Assembly (NCBI GenBank): GCA_963755395.1
Contig: CAVWJJ010000002.1
Location: 1,550,001-1,614,000, forward strand
DNA length: 64,000 bases
From: DAHVFK01 sp963755395
GTDB taxonomy: Bacteria; Pseudomonadota; Gammaproteobacteria; Burkholderiales; SG8-39
Reading direction: 5' to 3'
Under the pieces are notes generated by a model that did not search any database, was not told where the DNA came from, and worked only from the letters and a program-made list of their open reading frames with translations. The first letter of the stretch is position 1, and each line of letters begins with the position of its first letter. Made by a program: the position numbers and the translations under genes. Positions 8,563-16,519 of the stretch are shown piece after piece.

Positions 8563-9699
8563 ATGTTCCCCTTGATCGATGCGAACGGTGACGCGCGTGA
8601 TCGCGGCCGCATCCACGGCGCCGCGGCCAGGCAACGCGTGGCGCGTTCGGTGGCCACTTACGCTAGGCTGTTCGCGTTCTGCGGAATCAAATGGCACGAA
8701 GCGCAACGACGTGGCGCAGGTTATCGCGACGCAATCGAAGCCCTCGGCGGTCAGTTGATGGAGGAAATCGAAGGTATTGCGGAAGGCTCCGGCCGACACG
8801 TGAACGAAATTCTGGCGCTGAATGCACGTACCGAGATTCTGCCGCCGACGTTTCCCGGCGACCCGCACCCACGCTGGCGCGAGCTCGATGCCGCGAATCG
8901 TGCCGGCGGCGTACCGGATTGGGGAGAATGCACGGCGATAGCGGTAACGCGCCCCGCGAGCGCGACGGGCGAAACTCTTCTAGCCCAAAACTGGGACTGG
9001 CTCGGGGCGCAACGCGGCGCGCTGGTCGTGCTGCGGGTGCGGGGCCCGGGTGTGCCGGCGTGCCTCACCCTTACCGAGGCGGGGATGCTGGCCAAGATCG
9101 GTCTAAACGAGCACGGCTTCGGGGTCTGCCTGAACATTCTGCGCTCAAGCGCAGACGGCGATCGCGCCGGCACGCCAGTGCATCCGCTGCTGAGGGCGTT
9201 ACTCGGTTGTCGCGACGTTGCAGAGGCGATCGGGATGACGCGCGCTCTTGGATTTGGCGCGTCGTCCAACGCACTGTGCGCCGATGCGTCGGGCGACGCT
9301 GCGAACCTCGAGTTCTCGCCGGCAGGCCTACAGGTGGTGCGCAGCGAGGGGGGAGCGCTGTGCCATACGAATCATTTCCTGTCACCTGACGGCGAGCGCG
9401 GACAGACGGCGCTCGCACCGAGCCTCTCGTCGGTTCCGCGCCTGACACGCGCACGGGCGCTGGTCGAGAACCGGATCAGAATCGACGTCTCGGACGTGAA
9501 GCAAATCCTGCGCGATGAGACTGACGGGCTGCTATCTATTTGCCGCCGCCCGGATTCGTCGCTTCCCGTTGAGGCGCGGATCGAGTCGGTCGCCTCGGTG
9601 GTGATGGAGCTGGCGGCGGGGAGGATGCACGTCGCCCCGGGCGTGCCCTCGCTAGTGGACTACGAAACCGTCGCGTTGCGGGAGGCCGTTGCGGCCTAG
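8563..9699 (+). CDS. C45-family / acyl-CoA:6-APA acyltransferase-like hydrolase
   Basis: A 378-residue member of the AAT family (Ntn-hydrolase fold, peptidase C45). The N-terminal DARDRGRIHGAAARQRV is typical. The autocatalytic processing site is likely Gly-Glu-Cys in DWGECTAIAV, where the Cys becomes the new N-terminal nucleophile. Also typical are LLAQNWDW, GMLAKIGLNEHGFGVCLN and the late TNHF. Family members hydrolyse or transfer amide-linked acyl groups; the substrate here is unknown. It begins 10 bases after rutE, so co-transcription is likely. Its 3' end overlaps the convergent cation-efflux gene. Confidence 0.8.
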   Translation: MFPLIDANGDARDRGRIHGAAARQRVARSVATYARLFAFCGIKWHEAQRRGAGYRDAIEALGGQLMEEIEGIAEGSGRHVNEILALNARTEILPPTFPGDPHPRWRELDAANRAGGVPDWGECTAIAVTRPASATGETLLAQNWDWLGAQRGALVVLRVRGPGVPACLTLTEAGMLAKIGLNEHGFGVCLNILRSSADGDRAGTPVHPLLRALLGCRDVAEAIGMTRALGFGASSNALCADASGDAANLEFSPAGLQVVRSEGGALCHTNHFLSPDGERGQTALAPSLSSVPRLTRARALVENRIRIDVSDVKQILRDETDGLLSICRRPDSSLPVEARIESVASVVMELAAGRMHVAPGVPSLVDYETVALREAVAA

Positions 9700-10610
9700 C
9701 GGTCCAGACCTATGTCGTCGTAGGAGCGTGGATCCGAAATCGGCTCGATATGGCTGAACATCGAGGCGTTCGGCACCAGGGCGCCGATGCGCGCCTCGAC
9801 CTCTTCCGCGATCTGATGTGCGTGCTTAACGGTCCACTCATCTGGCACCAGGAGATGAAACGATACGAATCGCCGCGTTCCGGCGTGACGCGTGCGAACG
9901 GCGTGAAACGCCACGCCGTAGCGCTTGGTGTACTCCTGCAGGATCTTGGAGACGTCTTCGCGCTCGGACACTGGTATCGCGGCGTCGAGCAATCCCGCGA
10001 CGGAACGCCGCATCAGCCGCGTTCCCGTCCACAGGATGTTTATCGCGACCGCGAACGCGATCAACGGGTCGAGGCGCAACCATCCGGTCAGCGCCACTAG
10101 TGCCACCGCGACCAAGACCCCGGCGGAAGTCCAGACATCTGTCAGGAGGTGCCGCGCATCCGCTTCGAGTGTGATGCTGTGATATCGAGCACCCGCCCTG
10201 AGCAGTACCCGCGCGGTCCAGAAGTTGATTGCCGACGCAATCACGGATATCGCGATGCCCAGCACGGGCGTTTCCAGCTGGCGGGGCTCTACCAGCCGCG
10301 GCAGGGCGGTGTAGATGATGCCTGCTGCCGCGAGAACGATCATCGCGCCCTCGAAACCGCTCGCGAAATACTCGGCCTTTGAGCGTCCGAACGGATGATC
10401 GCTGTCCGGCGGCGCCGCGGCGATGCGCAGCATCCACAGCGCAAGCAACGCCGCCACCAGATTGACCACCGATTCGAGCGCGTCGGAAAGCATTCCGACC
10501 GACCCTGTCAGAAGCCAGGCGACGGTCTTGAGCGCGATGGTCGCCAGCGCCGCGCTAACCGAGAGCCAAGCGAAGCGAGTGAGACTGCCGTCGTTTGCGG
10601 CCGGAGTCAT
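9696..10610 (-). CDS. Cation diffusion facilitator (CDF) transporter
   Basis: A 304-residue inner-membrane metal/proton antiporter with about six hydrophobic segments and a cytoplasmic C-terminal domain. ATG 10610 (MTPAAND) is preferred; the open upstream extension is a Cys/Arg-rich non-homologous stretch. The TM2 site reads DALES where FieF-type pumps have DxxxD, so the second ligand is Ser. The TM5 site HLLTD is intact. DHPFGRSKAEYFA follows TM3 as in the family. The likely substrate is a divalent metal (Zn, Fe or Co); specificity cannot be assigned. It is divergent from the GGDEF gene and convergent with the AAT-like gene. Confidence 0.9.
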   Translation of the reverse strand: MTPAANDGSLTRFAWLSVSAALATIALKTVAWLLTGSVGMLSDALESVVNLVAALLALWMLRIAAAPPDSDHPFGRSKAEYFASGFEGAMIVLAAAGIIYTALPRLVEPRQLETPVLGIAISVIASAINFWTARVLLRAGARYHSITLEADARHLLTDVWTSAGVLVAVALVALTGWLRLDPLIAFAVAINILWTGTRLMRRSVAGLLDAAIPVSEREDVSKILQEYTKRYGVAFHAVRTRHAGTRRFVSFHLLVPDEWTVKHAHQIAEEVEARIGALVPNASMFSHIEPISDPRSYDDIGLDR

Positions 10611-10708
10611 GAGGAAGCGCGATTCGTGTTGAACGGCAATTTGTGCTCCGCGGCATCGACATTGCAGTGACGATTGCGCTGCCAAGCCGGCGCACGCATT
10701 ATCGCAGA

Positions 10709-11884
10709 ATGGAACTCGATACCCGCAGCCTAATCGTCGCCGGCTTGATGGTTTCCGCGCTGCTCGGCGCAATTTCACTCGTATTTGCGGGCACGCAGCG
10801 AGGTACCCGCGCCATCGGCAACTGGGGAGCGGCGATGCTGATTCTCGCCGTGGGACAGTCCGGGATCGCGCTGCGCGGAGCTATCCCGGATTTCCTTTCG
10901 ATTGTGGTCGCCAACACAACGATCGTATGCGCTCTGGTGATCGCACTACGCAGTTTTCGGCTGACACGCGGTGACACTCGCGGTGATCCGCTCGGATGGT
11001 CACTAGCGCTGGCCTTGTTTCTTCTGCTGGTGATTTTCTCCGAGCTGGCGCCGAATTATCGGGTGCGCGTTCTCATGATCTCAACCGTGCTCAGCATACT
11101 CTTCGTACGTTTCGCGCTCGAACTCAGGCGTGACGTTCCGCCCGAGTGCCGCAGTTCGCATCGCTTCACCGAATTCGTAATGTGGGGCGTGGCAGCGGTG
11201 ACGCTGGGGCGTGCGGCAAGCACGATCATCGAACGGTCGAACGACCTGATGGCGCCCGGCATGCTTCGAAGCTCCGCTTTCCTGTTCTATACCGGCTTCA
11301 CCACCGCCGCGACGCTGGGCGTAATGTGGATCGAAATCCAGTACTTGCAGCGGGACCTGATCCATTCGGCGCGGATCGATGCGTTGACCGGTGTGCTCAA
11401 TCGCGGAACCTTCCTGGAGGAGTTCGGGCGCGAAATCTCGCGCAGCGAGCGCGAAGGTACGGTCTTCAGCCTGGCGATCTTCGATCTGGATCATTTCAAG
11501 CGCCTTAATGACCGATACGGGCACCCGGCGGGCGACCGGGCGCTGAAGAGCGTGGTCGAGACCATGCGTGCCACGATCCGCCGGCACGATCTGGTCGGCC
11601 GCTACGGCGGCGAAGAGTTCGCCTTGCTGATGCCCAACACGGGGAAGGAGTCTGCGATCCGGGTAGCGGAGCGCGTTCGGGGCGAGATCGGCCTCACGGG
11701 AGTCAGGATCGGAGCAGAGCGCGTCGATCTGACGGCGAGCGGGGGCGTAGCGACGTTTCAGTTGGACGGATTCGACTGGGATTCGTTGCTGATCGCGGCG
11801 GATAACGCCCTCTATGCCGCGAAGGATGGTGGGCGCAACCGGATCGTCGCTGCGGGCAACGAGGTACCGACAGATAACTGTTAA
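10709..11884 (+). CDS. Membrane diguanylate cyclase (GGDEF)
   Basis: A 391-residue protein. The N-terminal half has about six or seven hydrophobic segments, and the C-terminal GGDEF domain has an intact active site GRYGGEEFALLMP. An I-site RRHD is correctly placed five residues upstream, so feedback inhibition by c-di-GMP is expected. Also present are DALTGVLNRGTF and FDLDHFKRLNDRYGH. It makes c-di-GMP from two GTP. ATG 10709 (MELDTR) was chosen over the upstream 10643 because the first membrane helix starts just after it. It converges on the livF gene. The N-terminal sensor ligand is unknown. Confidence 0.92.
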   Translation: MELDTRSLIVAGLMVSALLGAISLVFAGTQRGTRAIGNWGAAMLILAVGQSGIALRGAIPDFLSIVVANTTIVCALVIALRSFRLTRGDTRGDPLGWSLALALFLLLVIFSELAPNYRVRVLMISTVLSILFVRFALELRRDVPPECRSSHRFTEFVMWGVAAVTLGRAASTIIERSNDLMAPGMLRSSAFLFYTGFTTAATLGVMWIEIQYLQRDLIHSARIDALTGVLNRGTFLEEFGREISRSEREGTVFSLAIFDLDHFKRLNDRYGHPAGDRALKSVVETMRATIRRHDLVGRYGGEEFALLMPNTGKESAIRVAERVRGEIGLTGVRIGAERVDLTASGGVATFQLDGFDWDSLLIAADNALYAAKDGGRNRIVAAGNEVPTDNC

Positions 11885-11897
11885 GGGCGGATGAAAA

Positions 11898-12599
11898 TCA
11901 AACCGACAGATACTTGTCGCGCACCTCTACGTCGGCGGCGAGCGCCTGCATTGTGCCCGTGTAGCGCACATGGCCCCCTTCGATGACGAACGCCCGGTCT
12001 GCGACACTTTGCGCGAAGTACAGGTTCTGCTCGCACAGAAGCACGCTCAATCCTTCACGCTTCAGCTCCAGCACGGTGTTGGCCAGCTGCTCGGCGACGA
12101 GCGGTGCCAAGCCTTCCGACGGCTCGTCCAGCAGGATAGCCCTCGGGTTGCCCATCAAGGTGCGGGCGATAGTAAGCATCTGCTGTTCACCACCGGACAT
12201 CCGGGCGCCGAGCCGATGCTGCATCCGGCCGAGGTTCGGAAATAGCTCGAACAGGCGTCGCGGCGTCCATCTCGAGAGTCTGCCGCGCGCAGCCTGTCGC
12301 CCGACCTCGAGATTCTGCATGACGGTTAGTTCAGAGAATATTCGTCGATCTTCGGGGACGTAGCCGAGTCCGAGACGGGCAATTTGAAACGGCTCCAACC
12401 CGTCGATACGGCGACCCGCGAAGCGGATCGCGCCGCTCTTCGGACGCAGCAACCCGATGATCGATTTCAGGCAAGTGGACTTGCCGGCACCATTGCGACC
12501 GAGCAGCACCGCGACTTCGCCAGCACGCACGTCCAGCGTCAGGTCGAACAGCACTTGGGCCAGGCCGTAGGCCACGTTAAGCCGCTCTATCTCAAGCAT
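11898..12599 (-). CDS. livF: Branched-chain amino-acid-type ABC transporter ATPase LivF
   Basis: A 233-residue cytoplasmic ATPase with Walker A GRNGAGKST, signature MSGGEQQML and Walker B AILLDEPSEGL. The LivF hallmark GYVPEDRRIFSELTVMQNL is clear. ATG 12599 (MLEIERLN) overlaps the livG stop by 8 bases and matches the family N-terminus; the open upstream extension lies inside livG. It is the last gene of the minus-strand block oxidoreductase, binding protein, LivHM, LivG, LivF. The transported compound is not known; members of this HAAT family carry amino acids, urea, amides or aromatic acids. Confidence 0.93.
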   Translation of the reverse strand: MLEIERLNVAYGLAQVLFDLTLDVRAGEVAVLLGRNGAGKSTCLKSIIGLLRPKSGAIRFAGRRIDGLEPFQIARLGLGYVPEDRRIFSELTVMQNLEVGRQAARGRLSRWTPRRLFELFPNLGRMQHRLGARMSGGEQQMLTIARTLMGNPRAILLDEPSEGLAPLVAEQLANTVLELKREGLSVLLCEQNLYFAQSVADRAFVIEGGHVRYTGTMQALAADVEVRDKYLSV

Positions 12600-13350
12600 C
12601 GGGGAAGCGGTTACCGAGGTAGACCTCTCGCACTCGCGGGTGGGCGCGCACCTCTGCGGGGCGGCCATCGGCGATCAATTCGCCCTGATTCAGCACCACG
12701 ATACGCTGGGCGTGACCGAACACCACGTCCATGTCGTGCTCGGTAAAGAGCACCGCGGCGCCATCGCGCCGAGCGAGTTCGCTCGTGAGGCGCATCAGTT
12801 CGCCTCGCGCATGAGGCGACATGCCCGCAGTCGGCTCGTCCATCAGCAGCAGGCGCGGGCGATTGGCGAGCGCGATTGCCAGCTCGACCCGCTTCAGGTC
12901 GCCATAAGACAACACTGCGCAGGGGCGCGCCGCCTGATCCAGAACGCCGACCTGCTCCAGAAGTGCATCCGCCACGTCCGCGTACGCCCGGGTAGCGAGC
13001 GTCAGCAAAGAGCGTAGCCGCCGATGGTGCGACAACAACGCCGTCTGGACGTTTTCGCGCACCGTCATTGATCCGAAAGTCTCCGTGATCTGGAAGGTGC
13101 GTCCTACACCCAGTCGCCAGACATGTCGCGGCTTCAGTCCTGCAAGGTCGCGCCCTTCGAATTCGACCTTGCCCTTGTCTGGAGCGAGTTGACCATTCAG
13201 CATGTTGAAGCAAGTGGTCTTCCCAGCACCGTTGGGGCCGATCATCGCCACTCGTTCGCCCGGCGCAACCTCGAAACTGACATTCGTCACTGCGCGCACC
13301 CCGCCGTAGGATTTCGACAAGTGCGTGACTTTCAAGACGGGAACGTTCAC
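12592..13350 (-). CDS. livG: Branched-chain amino-acid-type ABC transporter ATPase LivG
   Basis: A 252-residue ATPase partner of LivF. Walker A GPNGAGKTTCFNML and Walker B LLLMDEPTAGMSP are present, with a LivG-like VGRTFQI. The start is GTG 13350, overlapping the stop of the fused permease gene by 4 bases (GTGA), which implies translational coupling. The signature region reads LSYGDLKRVELA, where the usual LSGG has Tyr instead of the first Gly, as is common in LivG proteins. Confidence 0.93.
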   Translation of the reverse strand: MNVPVLKVTHLSKSYGGVRAVTNVSFEVAPGERVAMIGPNGAGKTTCFNMLNGQLAPDKGKVEFEGRDLAGLKPRHVWRLGVGRTFQITETFGSMTVRENVQTALLSHHRRLRSLLTLATRAYADVADALLEQVGVLDQAARPCAVLSYGDLKRVELAIALANRPRLLLMDEPTAGMSPHARGELMRLTSELARRDGAAVLFTEHDMDVVFGHAQRIVVLNQGELIADGRPAEVRAHPRVREVYLGNRFPDA

Positions 13351-15230
13351 GACACATCCCGTTCACCTGCGACGCGGTCTCGCAGAAAGCCGGCCAGCCC
13401 CTGAGGAAAGGCGAGTACCAGCGCGATGATGATCAAACCAATGAGGGCGCGCCAATACTCTACATTGCGCGCCGCTGCGTCCTGGAGCCAGGTGAACAGT
13501 GCCGCGCCCCAGACCGGTCCGGTGAGGGTCTGGACGCCGCCGAGCAAGACCATGACCAGACCGTCGATCGAACGCGGCACGGCGAGCGAGTCGGGCGATA
13601 TAGAGCCCTTGGAGAACACATACAGCGCGCCGCCGACGCCAGCGAATAGCCCCGCGATCACAAAAGCGGCCCACTGTTGCCTCCGTACGTCGACCCCGAT
13701 CGCGTCGGCGCGCAGGGGCGAGTCGCGTCCGGCACGCAAGGCGTATCCGAATGGCGAATGAAGCATGCGCCATAGCAGGCCGATGCTGCCGGCGCTGGTG
13801 ACCAGCGCGAGAAAGTAGTATGCGGTCCTGGACGCGAGCCAGGAGGCGGGCCATACGCCGATCAGGCCGTTGGAGCCGCCAGTCAGCGAATCCCACTGAT
13901 AGACGATCGACCAGCTGATCTGGGCGAAGGCAAGCGTCAACATCGCGAGATACACGCCGGAAAGCCGGACACAGAACCAGCCGAAGGCCAGTGCGCCCAC
14001 GCCAGCCACGAGGGGCCCCAGCAGCAGCGCAAGCTCCATCGGCAAACCGCCACGGTGCAGGAGCAGCCCTGCGCCGTAGGCCCCTAAGCCGAAGTAGGCC
14101 GCATGGCCGAAGGACGGCATTCCGCCGGGTCCCATAATGAAGTGCAGGCTGACCGCGAACAGGGCGAACACGAATATGTCGGTCAGGAGAATGAGCGAAT
14201 ACCCAGTCGCCAGCGCCGGAAGCAGAGCGAGGCCCGTGCCACAGGCCGCGAGCGCGTACAAGGCGCGACGCGACGGCAGCGCAAGTGGGCGTTCAACCGT
14301 GCCCGTGCCGCGCGGCAGGGTCGGGCGGCGGCCGAGCAGCCCCCAGGGCCGCAGTACTAGTACCACCGCCATGACCACAAATTCGACCACCAGCGTGAGC
14401 TTGGAAAGCGAAATGACACTATCCGCAATCGTGACGTCGCCGATGCCAACGCAGAACGCCTTGATTTCGGCGATCAGCACGGCGGCGAGAAACGCGCCGG
14501 GAATGGAGCCCAGGCCGCCCACTACCACCACGACGAAAGCGTCGGCGATGACCGACAAATCGAGATATAGATTCGCGGGTTCTCGCGGAATCTGCAATGC
14601 TCCTGCCGCCCCGGCGAGCAGGGTGCCAAGGGCAAACACTGTCGTGAACAGCCACTTCTGATTGACTCCGAGCGCGCCTGCCATCTCGCGGTCTTCGGTC
14701 GCCGCACGCACCAACGTACCCCATCGAGTGCGATTCAACAGGAAGTTGAGCAGCAACAGCAGCGTCGGGCCGAGAACGATCAGAAACAGGTCGTACTGCG
14801 GGAATTGATGCCCGGCGATGTTCACCGCGCCGCTCAAGCCGGGCGCGCGCGGACCGAGCAAGTCCTGCGGACCCCACGCCCAGAGCGTGAAGTCCTGAAT
14901 GACCAGAACGAGCGCGAACGTGGCAAGCAGTTGCAGCAGCTCGGGTGCCGCGTAGATGCGACGCAGCAGCAGCATCTCGACTAGCGCGCCCAGCAGCGCG
15001 ACGGCAACGGCGGCAAGCACCACGCCACCCCAGAATCCCGCCGTCCCGCCGCCGAATCTGTCGATCAGGCTGTATGCCGCGTACAGGCCCAGCATGAAGA
15101 ACGAGCCATGGGCGAAATTGACGATTCGCGTGACGCCGAAGATGATCGACAGGCCCGCAGCCACCAAAAACAGCGAGCTGGCGCCGGCCAGGCCGTTCAG
15201 GAACTGGATCAGGATCGCCGAAGCAGTCAT
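13347..15230 (-). CDS. Fused LivH-LivM permease of a HAAT-type ABC transporter
   Basis: A 627-residue inner-membrane protein joining two permeases that are separate in the classical liv system. Residues about 1-300 match LivH (LSIIFGVTRIVNFAHGSFFMLG, GGLGSIPGAFLAA). Residues about 320-625 match LivM (PSFGHAAYFGLGAY, LRAGRDSPLRADAIGVDV, GGVQTLTGPVWGA). One polypeptide thus supplies the whole translocation channel. ATG 15230 is used; a TTG lies one codon earlier. It is separated from the upstream binding-protein gene by a hairpin at 15242-15260 and overlaps livG by 4 bases. Confidence 0.92.
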   Translation of the reverse strand: MTASAILIQFLNGLAGASSLFLVAAGLSIIFGVTRIVNFAHGSFFMLGLYAAYSLIDRFGGGTAGFWGGVVLAAVAVALLGALVEMLLLRRIYAAPELLQLLATFALVLVIQDFTLWAWGPQDLLGPRAPGLSGAVNIAGHQFPQYDLFLIVLGPTLLLLLNFLLNRTRWGTLVRAATEDREMAGALGVNQKWLFTTVFALGTLLAGAAGALQIPREPANLYLDLSVIADAFVVVVVGGLGSIPGAFLAAVLIAEIKAFCVGIGDVTIADSVISLSKLTLVVEFVVMAVVLVLRPWGLLGRRPTLPRGTGTVERPLALPSRRALYALAACGTGLALLPALATGYSLILLTDIFVFALFAVSLHFIMGPGGMPSFGHAAYFGLGAYGAGLLLHRGGLPMELALLLGPLVAGVGALAFGWFCVRLSGVYLAMLTLAFAQISWSIVYQWDSLTGGSNGLIGVWPASWLASRTAYYFLALVTSAGSIGLLWRMLHSPFGYALRAGRDSPLRADAIGVDVRRQQWAAFVIAGLFAGVGGALYVFSKGSISPDSLAVPRSIDGLVMVLLGGVQTLTGPVWGAALFTWLQDAAARNVEYWRALIGLIIIALVLAFPQGLAGFLRDRVAGERDVS

Positions 15231-15241
15231 CAAAATGAAAT

Positions 15242-15260
15242 CGCCGGGACTTGCCCGGCG
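15242..15260 (-). terminator. Intergenic hairpin between binding-protein and permease genes
   Basis: A perfect 7-bp stem CGCCGGG/CCCGGCG with a 5-base loop. On the minus strand it is followed by a loosely T-rich stretch (ATTTCATTTTG). It sits in the 55-base gap between the binding-protein stop and the permease start. Likely roles are partial termination or 3'-end protection, so that the binding protein is made in excess over the permease, as is common in such operons. Confidence 0.6.
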
Positions 15261-15285
15261 GGCGCGCCCCGGCGCCTGAGTGGCA

Positions 15286-16482
15286 TTACTGCCGACGCAG
15301 TAACTTGGCCTCGGCCGGGGACGGCAGGTACGAGGCGCCGTCGGCGAAATGCCAGTTGACCATCACTCCTTCGCCGTTTTTCCTTGCCAGTTGCCCGACA
15401 TACGCCCCCATCGTCGACTGATGGTCGACTGCGCGGTAAATGATGGGCCCGAACGGAGTCTGCATCTCTAGCCCCTCGAGCGCCGCGATCAGCGCGTCGC
15501 TATCGGTCGAACCTGCCTTCTTCAGAGCGTCGGCCACCGAGTACATCGTGGCATAACCAACGACGGAGCCGAGGCGAGGATGGTCGCGCCAGCGCTTCTC
15601 GTAGGCGACCAGGAACTTCTCGTGTTCAGGCGTCTTGATTTGACGCCATGGATAGCCCGTTACCCACCAGCCCTCAGGCGTTTCGTCCTTGAGCGGTTCG
15701 AGATATTCCGGCTCGCCGCCAAGCAAGTCGATCACTGCGCGCCCCTTGAATAGCCCTCGGACGTTGCCTTCGCGCACGAATTTCTGCAGATCAGCCGCAA
15801 ACAGCGAGCTGAAGATGGCGTCCGGCTTGGCGTCCGACAAAGCTTGGACCACCGCGCCGGCGTCGATCTTTCCAAGCGGCGGGGCCTGTTCGGCAACGAA
15901 CTCGATCCCTGGCTGCACCGTAGCCATCAGTTTCTTGAACGACGCGGTTGCGGACTGACCGTATTCGTAGTTCGGGTACACGATGGCCCAGCGCTTCTTA
16001 TGCAGTTTCACGGCCTCAGGCACCAGCATCGCGACTTGCATGTAAGTCGACGGCCGCAGGCGGAACGTGTAGCGGTTGCCGTCTTCCCACACCAGTTTGT
16101 CGGTCAGCGGCTCGGCTGCGACGAACACCACCTTGCGCTGGTTGGCGAGGTTCGAAACCGCGAGACCGATGTGCGAGGCAAACTCGCCCATCAGAATGCT
16201 GACCTTGTCGCGTGTGATGAGTTCCTCCGCGACCCGTACCGCGGCGCCTGGGTTGCCGCCGTCATCGCGCGACACGACCTCGAGCTTGAGCCCATTGATG
16301 CCGCCGCTGGCGTTGATCTCTTCCAACGCGAGCTGCCAGCCCATCTTGTATGGCTCCAGAAACGCCGGGAACAACTTGTAGCTGTTCAGTTCACCGACCT
16401 TGATGGGTTGAGCGATAGCGTTGCCGCCGGCGGCCGCCGCACCAAGGAGCGTAAGTGCGAGCAACCCACGCTTGATGTTCAT
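15286..16482 (-). CDS. Periplasmic substrate-binding protein of HAAT-type ABC transporter
   Basis: A 398-residue periplasmic-binding (type I, Leu/Ile/Val-binding-like) protein. ATG 16482 (MNIKRGLLALTLLG) gives a standard signal peptide with likely cleavage after NAIAQ, and GGAG sits 6 bases upstream. The mature part begins IKVGELNSYK and continues with GWQLALEEINASGGINGLKL, DDGGNPGAAVRVAEELI and GEFASHIGLAVSNLA. These are typical of ligand-binding clefts that grip amino-acid-like ligands, but the ligand is unknown. It begins 37 bases downstream of the large oxidoreductase gene on the same strand, which suggests one transcript. Confidence 0.93.
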   Translation of the reverse strand: MNIKRGLLALTLLGAAAAGGNAIAQPIKVGELNSYKLFPAFLEPYKMGWQLALEEINASGGINGLKLEVVSRDDGGNPGAAVRVAEELITRDKVSILMGEFASHIGLAVSNLANQRKVVFVAAEPLTDKLVWEDGNRYTFRLRPSTYMQVAMLVPEAVKLHKKRWAIVYPNYEYGQSATASFKKLMATVQPGIEFVAEQAPPLGKIDAGAVVQALSDAKPDAIFSSLFAADLQKFVREGNVRGLFKGRAVIDLLGGEPEYLEPLKDETPEGWWVTGYPWRQIKTPEHEKFLVAYEKRWRDHPRLGSVVGYATMYSVADALKKAGSTDSDALIAALEGLEMQTPFGPIIYRAVDHQSTMGAYVGQLARKNGEGVMVNWHFADGASYLPSPAEAKLLRRQ

Positions 16483-16519
16483 GCACATCTCCGAGTACCG
16501 TTCCACAAAGATGGAGATC

